DNA of 64,000 bases from Adineta steineri (GCA_905250115.1 CAJNOI010000004.1:1340621-1404620); one strand, 5' to 3'; shown: positions 1 to 13,877, numbered from the stretch's first letter. Program-made: numbers and translations. The notes: a model not told the origin generated them from the sequence alone.

Positions 1-3000
1 ATAGTCAATTTGTCGATGAAATTCATTCAGTCGGTATTGACGATAATGGTAAGAATATTCTTTGAAATTCTCTGCAGTAATTGGAATTTGACTTCCACCA
101 GGCACTAATTCAAAACTTTGTTGCGCTGAACTCATCACTTCGAAGCTTAGTTCACTAAAAATACTATTGAAGATATAATCAATATTGGTATTATCATCAA
201 TTTGTTGTTCAATACTATGAATCAATGTAAAACTTTGTGAATCGATCGCTTGAATATCATCGATCGTGATCCGATCGTAGAGTAATCCTTTCCAAAGTAG
301 TGAAGCAAATTTAATGTTCAAATAATGTTTCTTTCGAATGGCTAATCCTATTAATTGTCCAACAAAACGATATTGTTTCTTTAATTTATCTGGAATGGGC
401 TTGCTCGGTAGAAAAACATTAGGAATCCAACAATCTTGATTTGAACCACTGTTAGTTCGACCATTTGGACATAAGATGAACAGGGGTAATCGTATACTAC
501 AAATGTCTAAACATATCTGAGTAATTGAATCACGATAAGGACCGCCTTGATCTGTACTATGCATATTTAGATACTGCGCTTTCCAAATTTGTACATCTTT
601 TTTTCTGAATTGATCCTGTGCTTTATCATATAGCTGTTGGAACGCTTGATGAAACATGGTATTTTCATTGTTTTCATTAGACGTAGTAGCGTCTAAAATA
701 TCAAAACTGACTTGAAGATGTCCACGATTATATCCTGATTCAGTAGCTAGCATTGTTTGATCAAGAAGTTGATGTTTCTTGAAAGAGAGAAGATACATCT
801 TTGCTTTTCGAATTTGATCCGTTAGAAAACTTTCTCCTGGTAATAAATTGCAATCGACGAAGGGTAGAGCGTTAATGATGCGAAGTTGTAAATGACACAG
901 AACTTTCGCTCGAATTACAACACAATCAGCGGGAGTACTCGATAACGATGGATAATTCTGATAAAACGTTAAGTTTGGAACAGACTCCGTCGGTAGAATA
1001 TGAATAAATTCAGTACAAGACGTACATGAAGCTTGACTTTTGTTCATTAGATCGATTAATTGAAGATCAGATTGCCGATCAAAATGACGATTAGATTTGT
1101 CAAAATCCTCACGGTTCAATTGCATTTCATCTCCTAGTAGAGTTTCAGATTCGGTAAAAAATGGTTCCGGTACTGGTGCTTGTTTGCTTTGATCTGTCAT
1201 TGCACGGATCATGTGGATAGTTGTGAAGAGACTACGAACATTTTCCGGCAATTGATTATGTTGCGATTCAGCATCTTGTTCAGTGAAAAGAAACACTACA
1301 TCCATGACAGACAAACGAAGTGAATTCAACGTCGGTTCGTTCGATGGAAAATCTCGAAGTAATGTAAAGAGAAACTGTTCTATTTGTGTGTTCAATTTGA
1401 ATGAATGACTGATTTGAAGTAAACTAATAAACAAAAAGAGAAATCAAATAACTTTCTATTGATATTCAATTGTCTGATCAACTTACTTGGAAAAAAGACG
1501 GAGAATGATGATTTTTGATGAATGACTTTCCATTGATAGGAAGAGTTTGAAGATTAAATAAGTCATAGGAATAGGAAATAATAATGGAAGTAGAATATCG
1601 ATTTGATTTTGTTTTATTGTCGATTTATCTTTGAGCAATTCGACAAGAAGATTAAGTGCTTTCCAAATAAAAATCGTTTCTTCGTCAGAGTTATTCTCCT
1701 TTAATGAAGCTGGTTCAACTAGAAATTGCATGATTTGATCACAAATACTCTCTTGCAATGCACAGAGTAATGATGCTTTATTTTCCAAATTTTGATCAAG
1801 AAATTGTTTCAATTCGACTTTCAGCAGCGAAGTAATTAATAAGCCCATGTTGTAATGAGAGAACATCAATCGATATAGTTTTACTAGAAAAGTTGAATCA
1901 CCAAATTTGTTCAAAGGAAAAAGAGTCGTTGAGTTATTCGACCAAACTTTAATCATATTCATAAGTGTATCACGAGCATAGATTGTTGATAGTCTTTGTT
2001 CACAACTGATACGAGATTGATTATATTGTTGACTAGAAATGTCTTCCTTTAAAAATTCCATTGCTTTTTGTTCAGTTTCAAGAGTGGTGAATTCTTCACG
2101 TTGTTCTTGAGTTAAGTCAAGTAATCGATTGGTAAACATTCCATCACCATTAGTATTCACACACGGTTCGTGTTGATAAACCAACGATGAGTCAGAAGAG
2201 TCGTCATCATCATTATCATTAAGTACTGGTTCTTCGTCGCTGCTGGAAGAGTCTTCTTCTTCTAACACATCTTCGGAATCGCTTGATGATGACGCCAATG
2301 TGAATCGAGTATTACTACGGTTTGTTTTTTCCGCTAGCATCACATCACCACCTTCTATTGTCATGATCGATAGATCGTCAATCCATCTTTTCATATCAAA
2401 TTCACTGTCTTGGTTCGTCGATTCTGTTCGTTGTAAATCATTCCAATGAGTTAAAATGAATCGACCAACATTAGTGACTTGATCATGACTGGAAAAACTC
2501 CAATTAGAGATTAAATTATTCAGTTTATGTTGATCGATTGTTGGACTTAATGTAGATAAAATCTGTAAGAATTGTTTGTTCTTCTTATCCAACGCATTCC
2601 TTTCCAATTGTTCTTTCTGTTCACGTAGAATACGATCAATCGTTGAAATCTTCATCGTTTTGTATTGTTCAATGATATCTTGAATCCATTCTGGCTGGTG
2701 ACCAATGGCGATTAAACTTGGGATAATAATCGACAATGGTGGTGCGACTAACGATTGAAGTGAAGAGTTTGGTGTTTTCATCTGTTCATTCATCGCCGTT
2801 GATCGATTGAGAAAAGTGATGGACTGACAACGAATTCTTACGGTATCTTCTTTGGTAGTTTTACTCGTTAGTTCTTTTTCTTGAAATAAATAAAATCGAT
2901 TGGATTGAGCAACAAGTCGATCATCTTTCACTTGCACATTGATTTGTAATTCTCCATTCACAAAAATATGACATGATGACTCGTCAACGGTAATCCATAG

Positions 3001-6000
3001 TCGGTAGAATTTATTTGCAATTAAAGTCTCATCACTTTCTTTTTCGGTTTTTCCAGTTTTGATACCAAGTTTACCTTCGTGTGTGACGAATACTTCGGAT
3101 TTATCATTCAGTTGCACTAGTGACCAATATTTGCTTTTGCTCGGCCAATAGCCGATTGATACATCCAAAATGATAGTATATTCCGACCATGATTCGATGG
3201 ATTTTTCGAGAACCAGGTACGCTCGAGTTCCCACCAGTTTGATTGTTGACAGATCTTTATTGGAAAAGTATTTCGATTCATTTTGATCTGCTTGTTTTTT
3301 CTTCATTTCCCAAATATCTTCATCAAATGGTTGATCAAATGGTATGAGAAGTGGATTGGAGAATTGTCTTTCTCTGAAGGAAAACGTGTTTATTTGTTTT
3401 TGATGTTCTTGCAATTGTTGATAATCTGCTGCAACGTAAAAGAGACCATAGGTAAAGAGACGACGAACATGATCTTCGGAAAGAGCAAAGTCCCAAACAG
3501 CAATATTTTGCATTCTAGCAGCAATCTTTGGTAAATGATACAAAGTCAGTTGATGTGTTTTTTCATTTGAAAATGGTATTTGAAATGTTTGATTTTGATT
3601 GTTCCAATAAACTTTGATTTGTTGTTCACTGATATTCCCAATCATAGCTATTCGGATGGTTTGGTTCGGTTTCTTCAAGGGAATTTCGATGGAAACATTG
3701 TTTATTATTACTAATGTGAGGATTTGCATTTCGTTCTCGATTTGAGAAAGTTGAAAATCATATGCGATGGTAAAGAAATTCTGCTTTATCGTTAATGGAA
3801 AACCATCGCTGTTCTCTGATAGAGTAAGTCCATGCTCGTCTATCTGAAAGTTAGTTGTGAGATGATCTTCATTGACGAAATCACGTAAAAGTGAAATTGA
3901 TGGCATCATTCGTGATGTGTAGAAATAATCTTTTGTATCGTTGCCAACGATGACATAAGCATGTAAAGGATAAGCAACGAGAGAATTCTCTGTGTGTACT
4001 AATGTCGGCAGTAGAAGTGGTTTATAATCGGCGGGTAAAGGACATTGTTTCATATCTTCTGGGCTGAAAATCATTTCACAACAGTTCGATGGTGAATTTC
4101 GATATTGTAAAGTGACACCAGGAAAAAACCTTGTTGCCGGTCCATGAGGAAGTAGATTACATTTCTTAGTAGAACGAGGAATAGTCGTTCCATGTTTGAA
4201 AGCTGTACCTAACAGTTTTCCATTTAACCAGTACTTGATATTGGTGTTATTGCCATTGATATCTATTCCACAACCACACACATCATCTTTTTGCCAACGA
4301 ATATTATTGAATTGTTTTCGAAAGATACCGTTATTAAAGAGCATTCCTCGTGAACCATCATAAGACCAGGAGTATTCGTCATCACCGATTCCATTCTCAT
4401 CATCAATTCGTGGCGTAAATCCTTTTGTTGCCCATCCGATTTGAACAAGATCACCCGTGTTTAGTTTAACACAAAAATACCATTTTCCTTCGGTCACTTG
4501 AAGGTTCTGAACAATAAAGGTCGGGAATGATCCATTGACATACTCTTCTTTAAGAACGATTCGTCCTCTGTACTGATGATGTTGACCACATCTTTCAAAG
4601 ACTTGTGTTCTAGCAGCAGTGATTGGCAACGGAATCAAGTTGATTCTATTGCTTCCAATACGACCTTGTTTCCACATATCAATTTCTGTTTTTGATGCGA
4701 ATGGTTTCCAACCATTGTATTTTGAGACCGGTGTTGATAAAGCTGCTACAATCGAATGGTGACTCATATGGTTTTGTTCGAGTTCATCGATTACATCTTC
4801 ACGATTATCAATCATTTGTTTCGATCGTTCATACATATCTAAACGAAGAGAGTATTGTTCTAAGAATACTTTATTGAAGAAACAAGGATCAATTGCTGTC
4901 GTTAATGGATCTGGCATAGACAAATGAGCAATAAGCGACGCGTACGGTCGAATCATAAACAGTTCTACCATCTTATGATCCTGCAACAGATGGAAAAGAA
5001 CTGAGACAGAACGACGTTTCAATTGCAAGAATATCAATGAATCAGATGCGGTGGAATGTAGTTGGAGAAAATGTCCGAATGCATCGAGAATCGAATCGAT
5101 CGATACCTTGACTAACGGTAACGATAATAAATGAGGTGGTGGAACTTGTACAACAACACGAAGTCGATCAATTGTAATCAATTCAATCACAGTTTCATTG
5201 AGATACTGAATGAAATAGAATGAGGTGTCTGATTCTGTATCTATGACCATTGCCAGACGAGATTCATCGTTCGTTTCTTGATCAGTTGCTACTTGAACAA
5301 TTGAACTTAAACCTATAGGATCTATGTATCCACCCAAGATGCATATTGATGCGACGAGTGTATCATTTGAGTGAAATGATGATAAGTTTAGGTGTGATGT
5401 AATCGAATTAAAAATGAAGTTGGCAGCAACCAATTGCCACGCTGATCTACGAGACATTACCATTCGATACACGTAAATTAATTCAGTGACTAATTCCACA
5501 GCCAGCTGTTGAGAAGAAAAACTCGCACTAATAGAATGAAGAATTTCGAGGAGAAATTTATCGATCAACTCTTTCGATCCATCATTATTGTAATTCGGAA
5601 GATATGAAATCAATTGACGTATAATTTTTAATGCAAGTAATCGAGTAACTTTGAACTCACTGTGATGATAGATATTGAGTAAACGTTCAATGTACGGTAC
5701 ATTAGCGCATATGAGTCGAACATGAGTGTAGAGTTGTAAACAATGAAGAAGAAGAAATAAATATTGATTGATTGAACGATCAGGGAATTGAACATAGAGA
5801 AACCAAACTATAGCTAGATCTTTGAATGAATCAGGCGGGTTTTCATGACCTTCTGTCTTATTTGTTTGAGGTAATATAAGTTTATTTCGAATAAATGATT
5901 GAAATAAGAAGTCTCGTTGTTCTTCTAAGATCGGATGGAATTTTCCTTTACTTTGATCCCATTGAATATTTTGACATAATAGCAAAGTAAATAATCGAAA

Positions 6001-9000
6001 CCAATTGTAGGCAAGAAATTTTGTTCGGAGAGAATAATCATTTATTAATGGAAAAAGTTTTTGTGGAAATTCATACTTTACTAGAGAGAGAAGACCAGCG
6101 GATGAATACTCGAAATTAAGATAATTGAAGAGATTTTGTATGGACATTTTTGATTCTGATGATATTAAACAGGGTAGAGCTGTGTGAAGAATAGAATGAT
6201 AATTGTTTCGAATCTCGTTTTTGAGTTGAAGTTTTGCGGCAACGATGTTTGTGAAACAATTCCAACTCAATGTTGACTCTTTCAACTGCGGTAAAAGAAT
6301 AGTAAGCATCATTGCTACTTGAGGATGATCGATCAATTGGACAATTTTTTGCATCAATGTATCAATAAATCGATAAGTAATCAATCGTGTTACCGCTCGT
6401 TCATGTTGTCGGTCAAGACATTTTTTTAGTTCATCTAATTTCAAATCTTTTTCTTTATAAATAAATTGATCAATAGCTCGCCTGAGAAGACTTTCTGCAT
6501 CATCGCGTTGTTGTCGCGCTTGTTTCTTGCGCATTAAGTTCTTGAATCGAATACAAGCTTGCATTAGATGACGAAGTAATTTCAAAACATGTTTCGCTTT
6601 TGACCATCGAGAGATTTGTCGTTGAAATTGAGGTGGTTTTAGCGGTGGCAAGTCGATCGCTGGCGGTGGCGTTTCTTCCACATTTGAAGGAATAGAATCA
6701 TGTTTTCCGATCGATAAAAGAAGAAACGATGCATTAGCTTTCACCTGTCGATAGAATTCATCGCAATCACCACCTTCGGCTTTGATAGTTCTCAATATAG
6801 TTCGAACATGATTAGCATATTCAAAGATGGAAAGAAGATGACTTTGAGTATGTCGTTGATTCGTTTCGAACATTTCCATTTTGGCGAGATTAATCCGATC
6901 AAAATGTTTGATGTATACTGCATACACAGCAGCGACTAAATCATTGGCTTGTTCTTCAATTGATTGTTGTAAGATATAATTTCTCTCTTTCAGAAACATG
7001 TTCATCTTCGTGATTAGCCGTGCACCATCACCAATATTATCAAAGACAGACATTAAAAATTCCTTGTCTGATGCTGATTCTTCGGTGTCATTTTGCAATG
7101 TAAATTGACTGTAATTGGAAAGATTCGAATGGAATAAATTTGATAGGTAAATACTTTTCTCGGAGATTGATTTTTCATATCCACCATCGAAAATCTTTGA
7201 CTGCATTATCTCTCCATGTTTGATTTCTGAAGAATCTAATGGTGATCCAATAATCAGTACAAAAGTCATTTTTCCTATCAACCAAGAAAGAAGACCATGA
7301 TAATTCGAGATCACATTTTCCTTCGTGACGCTTTGTAACATAGAATCAGCTAATATTGGTAAAATAGCAGCAAAGACAGACTGAATAGCCATGAAATCGA
7401 ACATTTCATCAGTCTTCGTCATTAAACACAAACCAACGATAGCAGAATCAAACAAAGTACTTTCTGTCGTTCTGGAATAATGTCGAAATAAATATGTTAG
7501 ATATTGAATCGCTACCGAACTAGGAACATCAATTGGTTCATGAATAGAATCATCACTAGTCATCCGCGGGATCATTTGACCAATGAGAAGTTGTTGAAAT
7601 AATAATAGTATTTTTTCGATTTGTTCTTTGTTTATCTGTTCGGATGAATTGAAATAAATTTCGATAAAAGATTCTAAAATATGTAATGCTTTAGTTCTTT
7701 CTGTTTGATCGTTATTATTCTCATTGCGAAGTATTTCGATCCAGCAAAGCAAAGTTTCATTTTTATTCAATTCGTTCATCAATTGATTAATGAGGATCGG
7801 ATGTTGATTTTCGATGATATATTGATGCATGAAAGATAATTTGTCTGTAAATGATAACATTCGTAGATGAAGAAGATAAACAATTGCTTTCGATGCTTCT
7901 TCAGAGATTGAATTTTGTTCATGAGATAGATTCAAGAATAATTCAAACCAGCTAGTCAATTGTTCTTCGTTGACGAATTCACTAAGATCGAAGTTCGTTT
8001 GATGAAATGGTGGAAGAATTTTTCTTATCCTGTCATTAGTTTGCAATAGTTTTCCATGAAGATTCAAATGAATTGCAGATAAATATTTCAGATGTGTAAC
8101 AAATAACCTTACACAAATAGTCAATATATAAAAAATAACAGAATTGGAATTTTCTTTGGAAACAGACGTTAATTGTTTGATTATATCAAATAGAATTTGA
8201 AATGTTTGTTGATGAAATTCGAATGAAAATGGTTCTTGCTTTGGATGATGATTCAGTTGCTCATTAGAATTAATTTGATGATCAAAACCGATATACGAAA
8301 GAATTACTGAAGCAATAAATTGACCAGTAAACAGTTTCTTATTTAATTGCATCAGTTGTGTAGTTGGATAAACTCCAACTGACTTTAGGAAGTTCATCGT
8401 TTCGAAAGTTGTTATGATATCGATGTTTTGTTCGTGCATTTTTATGGATGCTGTCAGAACCTTATTCATTTGAATAAACAAACGTCGAACATCGTAAATT
8501 GTTTCGATATCAAATATTAATCGAGCTAATAAAGGTAATATTTCCTGGAAGGAAAATTGAGCAATGGAGAAACTCAGTAGAATTTTCATTACTGCTTTAG
8601 TCATAATTGGATCATTTCTCACTAATAATTCATTGAAAAAATCTCTCACGGGTTGTAGTGCTTGAAATAGTAAGTTATTATTAGATAATATCGATGACTT
8701 TTGTATCGGAATTTGTTCACATAATTGAGAAGTTAATGTAATGATTTGTAGAATAATTGTTGAATCGTTTTTTTCTGCAGATTTAATTAAAAGAAGTAAA
8801 ATTGATGTTAAAGATTGAATGGCAAACGAAGAAACTTGTTCAGTTTCGTCTTCAATCGATTCATTCTCATCGTCATCTTGTTTAAATTTGTTTGTTAAAG
8901 ATATATTAAGTTGATGTTGGTTTTCTAAATTTAGTTTTAATGTTTCGATAGTTTTTTCGTAATATTCTTTTATAGGAGGAAAAACGTCGTCGGTAAGAAT

Positions 9001-9246
9001 GCGATTAATTTCTGTATCGATTTGTTGCAATTCATTCGAATGAGTTAATTGAAAAAGACGCTCACGATGTTTGTCAATAAATAATGTTTCATGTTGAATC
9101 GTTGTTGTTTCATCAGTTTCAATTGGAGAAAAAAAATGAATATGTTCATGACCATAATCCATTGCAATCTCAAGTGAATTGAGCTGTGCATCCTTGCAAT
9201 CAATATTTTGAAAATTTACTTTAAATAATTGTTGTCCCATTATCAT
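1..9246 (-). CDS. HECT-type E3 ubiquitin ligase with SPRY domain, HECTD4/HERC1-like (C-terminus cut by window edge)
   Basis: A HECT ligase takes ubiquitin from an E2 onto its own cysteine and passes it to a substrate. Exon 1 (9246-1487) codes for about 2587 residues without a break. A GTAAGT donor at 1486 and a TTATTAG acceptor at 1424 remove a 63-nt intron, and exon 2 (1423-1) stays open to the edge. Helical repeats fill residues 1-1450. A SPRY domain lies near 1560-1730 (EGKWYFCVKLN, then DDEYSWSYDG). A concanavalin/LamG-like segment follows near 2000-2110, then an acidic Ser/Asp run. Exon 2 holds the HECT N-lobe: DQGGPYRDS, FVGQLIGLAIR and LVPGGSQIPIT are recognisable. The C-lobe with the catalytic cysteine would lie left of base 1. 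I see no RCC1 repeats, which argues for HECTD4 rather than HERC1. HECT plus SPRY is clear; the orthologue is an inference. Confidence 0.88.
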
Positions 9247-9645
9247 CGTGTAAAAACAAGTAAAACCTACTCGGAAGTAGTTGGTAGAGAAGAATTTTCT
9301 TTTTTCTTTCGCTTGAAAATAAACTTACATTGTATTCAAGTGACTCGCATATCTTTGATTAGATAAATATTCTTATGCACATGGCTTCGCTACAAAATGT
9401 GCACAAATGACCTTCTATTTAGTGAATTCTTTTTTTTCTTCCTCTTGTTATTACGTCTCAAGAGAACGAAAGTTTTTTTTTCTGTTTCTTCTTATTCGTT
9501 TTGCAATGAAAGGGTGTGAGTAGTCTATTATCCTATATCGACACCCACACCCACATCCCTTATGAAGATTGAGTTTCAATAAAAACAAAATTGGTGCATT
9601 ATTTATTTATATTGTTACTTTTAGGTAATCTGATTAAAATGTTCT
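9247..9645. other. Intergenic spacer between ligase promoter and methyltransferase 3' end
   Basis: No open frame of interest. It must hold the ligase promoter on the minus strand and the 3' flank of the upstream methyltransferase gene. An AATAAAA on the plus strand is not informative for minus genes. The notable content is the telomere-like hairpin at 9510-9561, listed separately. Confidence 0.6.
9510..9561. repeat. Telomere-like C-rich motif in an imperfect hairpin
   Basis: The right arm holds two and a half units of ACACCC, a rotation of CCCACA, the complement of the TGTGGG hexamer reported for bdelloid telomeres. The left arm AAGGGTGTGAG (9510-9520) is partly complementary to the end of the right arm (ACATCCCTT), so the strand could fold on a loop of about 20 nt. 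The same arrangement recurs at 13366-13430 and 19184-19239. Confidence 0.55.
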
Positions 9646-10662
9646 TTAACAAAACATGCGCATAAAAGTCCACTCGACACACGAATGATCATATGTATTT
9701 ATCTCATATTGCAGAAGTCGATAGCCACTCTTCCATAATTGCGAGAATAAGGAGATGTGCATCATACTGTGATATATATCTCGGTGCCACCAATGAGATT
9801 CAAAGGATATTTGATATGGCAAGTTGTGTCTTGTGTTATTTTTGAACAAATCTCTAAATACAGAATATTCTCCACCTTCAATATCCAGTTTTAGAACATG
9901 TACTTGATTATGATTGTTTATCTTCAAGATCTGATCAAAGTTCATATAGGTCAATATAGCCAAACGTGGGTTGTCTAAGTATTTGCCCGATTCTGGATAG
10001 ATATAACGTTGCATTGATGAATTTTCTCCTAGACAAATTCGATGAAACTGTAACCGATTATAGTTTATTCGCGGCGGAAAACTTGTACAGTCGAAAGTGT
10101 GCACGATGCATTTAGTTTGTGCCAAAACTGATTCTTCAAATCTGAAATCATTTCCCGAGCCCAAACTGTATACCGTACAAGAATCAGTTGAAGATAGTAT
10201 TTCTAAGCCACAGAGTAACTTTCCAGTATCATCTTGACGACCATAACGTTTCATTTGATTGTTATTATACGGGCATGGTAGCAATGCATTGGTTGGATAG
10301 AGAACTTTGGGAAATTCTCCCCTTGTTTCATTAGGAAAGAAAATGTATTTTTTGATGAAATCAAAAGTTTGTGCAAATTCATCTTGCTTCCACAAATAGT
10401 ATTTATGTTCCAAGTCGAATACTAACTGTTTGTTATAACCGATTATGAAAGGGTTTTTTCTACACCATTGAAGACCATCTGATATTATCGTATCACCTTG
10501 TTTGCCAAAGTTGATGCGCGAGTCAATCGAACATCTCTCGTTGAAATTAACGATATATGTTGCATAGAAGTAAAGGATGATGAACAATAGTATCAGCAGA
10601 AGAGAAAGCTTCACGTACTTTTCATAGTGTATGCACAGGCCAGTCATAGTTAATTTAATCAT
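9646..10662 (-). CDS. Type II membrane methyltransferase-like protein, METTL24 family
   Basis: Single exon, 338 residues, starting at an ATG at 10662. Residues about 18-38 form a strongly hydrophobic segment (LSLLLILLFIILYFYATYIV) after a short basic N-terminus, giving a type II signal anchor with the catalytic part in the secretory lumen. The core has YSLGSGNDFRFEE near residue 166, the glycine-rich SAM-binding loop typical of the METTL24/Methyltransf_22 family, and LKLDIEGGEYSVF near 259, the FkbM-like acidic motif. A conserved SHWWHRD stretch lies near the C-terminus. Cysteines such as those in LLPCP and HTFDCT could form disulphides. The substrate is unknown for the family. The family call is fairly sure; the activity is inferred. 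Confidence 0.82.
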   Translation of the reverse strand: MIKLTMTGLCIHYEKYVKLSLLLILLFIILYFYATYIVNFNERCSIDSRINFGKQGDTIISDGLQWCRKNPFIIGYNKQLVFDLEHKYYLWKQDEFAQTFDFIKKYIFFPNETRGEFPKVLYPTNALLPCPYNNNQMKRYGRQDDTGKLLCGLEILSSTDSCTVYSLGSGNDFRFEESVLAQTKCIVHTFDCTSFPPRINYNRLQFHRICLGENSSMQRYIYPESGKYLDNPRLAILTYMNFDQILKINNHNQVHVLKLDIEGGEYSVFRDLFKNNTRHNLPYQISFESHWWHRDIYHSMMHISLFSQLWKSGYRLLQYEINTYDHSCVEWTFMRMFC

Positions 10663-11380
10663 ATCGAAGATTTTTCCTTTTCCCTTTTTTGCTTATGTTT
10701 ATCTTGAGGATGTCTGTATGAGGATTAGATAGAAGAAGAGATTTTCATACTCTCACTTACACCTTCAAAAATCTAAACTAAACTTCTTAATCAATCGCCG
10801 ACTATGTCTTTGATTTTCTTTACGACCAAGGACGTAAACAACGTCAGAGTATTTGTACAATGTCTTTTTCTTTTTCAGTTAAAAAAATTCAATGCCAACA
10901 TTCCTTTTAATTTGTTGTCATAAATTCACTCTTTAATGTACACGTGATGAAATAAAAATAAAAATTACGAGTATAATATTTTAACTTTGAATAATCGTCA
11001 CTTCTTTTCAAAGAAATTTATTTTGTTCGTCATAATAAGACAAATAAGTTGAATATATTTTTTATTTTTTGTTCACCAAAAGCTGCACATTTAGTTAATG
11101 ATTTTTGTCCGTTTTTTTCGACTCAAAAAATGTTCGTCTTTATCTAAATGATGTTTATAACAACAGAAATATGAATTCTCTTCTCGAAGAAAAATCAACT
11201 AAAAATACAGAAAGAAAAATTTTCAACCTTCGCTTGTCATTAACTGTTTGTATTGTTTGTCCTTGAATAATGTAAAAGAAAAGCATTCTATTTCAACTCG
11301 TAATTCCTTACGATAAAAACTAAGTACTGTGCTGTTTCAATGTTTTATTACATAAGCAAAAAGTATAACAAAAAAAAACA
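10663..11380. other. Intergenic spacer, nothing recognised
   Basis: AT-rich spacer of about 720 bp between two minus-strand genes. It holds the 5' flank of the methyltransferase gene and the 3' flank of the monooxygenase gene. I see no long frame, no repeat and no RNA gene. Confidence 0.6.
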
Positions 11381-13103
11381 TCACAACTGTATGTCATAAA
11401 TCCAACTAATATCATTTAAATTGATGCCTTTGCTTAACATTTCATTTCTCTTTTGACATTCTTCTGGTTCTATACATACTCTTGCTTCACCCTGACGTCG
11501 AGCTGCTGTTACAAGACGACTTGTTCGTTCTTTGCGTAACTGCGTATAATCTTCGAATGCTTTCATATGATCAGTGATATTTATCTTCCAAAATTTGACG
11601 AGATAGTAAGCATCTTCCATGGCTTGATTAGCACCTTGACCGAGATGAGGTGAGGTTGCGTGAGCTGCGTCACCGGCTAGTACAACACGATCCTTGTACC
11701 ATGTTTTTAGTTCTGGTCGATCGTACAAACCAATTTTGATCAAACGAGATGCGTTAGAAATGAATTTGTCCACAGGTGATGCCCATCGAGCAAAACCACA
11801 TTCTTGAATGAACTTTAGAGCCTGTTCAGTGCTCAATGATCGCCAAGACTCCGTGTCAGCGATCGATTCGCGAAATGTGCAAGCAAAACAAGCTTCTTTA
11901 GAATTAAATGGATAGGTGATGAAGTGAGTTCCGCCATCACCATAGACATTGAGCATTTCCGATCGATCTAACTGACGAATGTGGTCAGTGATACCGATTG
12001 TTTGAGTGAGACCAGTATACGTTGGTTGATCTGAACCAAACAGAAGTTGTCGAACTGTTGAACGAAGTCCATCGCAACCGATAAGATAATTGCCAATGAC
12101 TTTCGTGCCATCTTGAAATTCAACAGTCACATGCTCATTCGACTGAGTCAACGCACACAATGACTTGTTAAAATGAATAGGAATTAATTGACGATTCAGT
12201 TCTTCATGTAATAAACGTAAGACGACTGTACGCTTGATGCCTAACAAAGGGTAACCGAAACGTAATGAGTAAATATCGATGGGTGTCTCGGCCAGTATAG
12301 TACCATGTGACGTTCGATGAGAAAGATAGTTGAATGATGCGCCGTTGTCTAAAAACTTTTTGTCTAAACCAGGTATTTGTGATAGAATCTTCAAACCATT
12401 TGGAGCCAATGCGAGTGAACCCTAAAAAGAATTCTAATAAGTTAGTGGCTTAACTGAGCAGCATCTAATGAGTAAATTCAACTTGAAATAAAACTATTAG
12501 AAGATATCCTTGAAAAGCACTTTGTCATGTTCAACACTTTCGACGAAATTTCTAGGGATGATGAAAGGCGATTGAATTAGAGTATAAATGTATCAGTTCA
12601 TATCTTTATTCAAGAACATTATTTTATATAAAAATAGAATTGTGTCGTTAAAGTTCAATAATACTTGAAGTTATGATAAATGAAATATTACATCATATTA
12701 TCTGTTAGAGCGATCAACTTCGACACGGTCATTTAATTCATCTTTCGAAATTTCAATCAGAGTTGATCTTTTTAATCGGTTCTTTCTTAGGATAAACTAG
12801 TCTTTTATTCTAAAGAAGGAGTTTGAAATAGATTAATCCTATTTTTAGCACAAAAGAAAGTATATCTTAAGCTTTAAAAACAATTCCATGAGTCAAAACT
12901 CTACCTTTATTTGCTTAACTAATTTAAATTTTTAAGATAATCATTCAGTCTTGACATTATTGTTCATTAATACCTACTCCAACATCATTAAAAGCTGCAA
13001 CTCTTTCATAGAGTTCCGGTGAAAATCCATTTTGTTTGAGAAAAAGAGAAGTAAGTGCACCAGCAACTCCACCTCCAATAACAAGTACTGTTCCTTGAGA
13101 CAT
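11381..13103 (-). CDS. Class A FAD-dependent monooxygenase (PF01494-type)
   Basis: Flavin aromatic-ring hydroxylase type enzyme using FAD and NAD(P)H. Two exons: 13103-12978 (42 codons) and 12421-11381, joined in phase 0 across a 556-bp intron with a GTAGGT donor and a CTTTTTAG acceptor; the product is about 388 residues. Exon 1 starts with the dinucleotide-binding loop VLVIGGGVAGAL. The join gives NDVGGSLALAPNGLK, as expected for the family. Exon 2 has the DG motif (LIGCDGLRSTVRQ) and the GD motif (VVLAGDAAHATSPHLGQGAN), so all three signature motifs are present. The length is normal for a single-domain member such as salicylate or kynurenine hydroxylase relatives. The substrate cannot be read from sequence. 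The intron shows it is a eukaryotic gene copy, though such genes in bdelloids are often of bacterial or fungal origin (inference). Confidence 0.88.
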
Positions 13104-13877
13104 TGCCACTTAAATATTTCTATAAATACAGAGAAATCAAGACATCACTTTTATTTCTTATTAGTTGAATGACGTGACGTATATCCATCTTTTTTCATAA
13201 CTCACTTTTTCATCTTCTAGGTGTCGTTAGTAATCAATACAACACGACATCAGTTCGCAGGGATGTGCTTTTTGATCGATATCAGACATTCACACACCCA
13301 CGCTCAGATCCTCAGGATGATCATATTTAATTGGTTTTATCATACGTTTTATTTATGGAAGAAAAAGGGTGGGTGAGGGTGAGAGTGAGTGCTATTTCAC
13401 ATTCACACCCACACCCATACCCACACCCTACTTATGACATAAATAGCATCTTTTACATAACTAATTGTCAAAAACTACATGTACCATTTATTTTGGCTTG
13501 AGCTATGTGAATTATAATTGAAGCAAAGCTTTATCTTTCGCTTTTATTAAGTGATGGATGGTTTTGGTTTGTAAATACTCGTATTATATCTGTTTGTCAG
13601 GATAGATCCAATTCATTTTATTAAAACATGAATAAGGTTAAACAATATAGGAAGCAACAAATTCAGAAACACAAAACATCGAAAACACAATCAATCACTC
13701 ATAAATAACAACAATGATTCATATATGAAAACAATATTATAATAATCTCTACATCAATGACACAATAGTAAATCACGAACAAACAACAATATTAAACACT
13801 TTTCTCAATATTAAAAAACGTCAGTTCGCTAGACTTCTCTGATTTGTGATTTTTTTGTTATGTTTGTCAAAGAATAA
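13104..13877. other. Intergenic spacer with telomere-like repeats
   Basis: Non-coding spacer between the monooxygenase start and the end of the receptor gene. A short CACACACCCACG run sits near 13290, and the stronger hairpin at 13366-13430 is listed separately. Otherwise it is AT-rich with no supported gene. Confidence 0.55.
13366..13430. repeat. Telomere-like hairpin, G-rich arm facing C-rich arm
   Basis: The left arm (13366-13390) reads as GGGTGGGTGAGGGTGAGAG and the right arm (about 13399-13429) as repeated CACACCC/CATACCC units. They are imperfectly complementary around an 8-10 nt loop. The right arm holds several rotations of CCCACA, the complement of TGTGGG. The left arm also has four G-runs on the plus strand and could form a quadruplex (inference). 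Confidence 0.6.
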
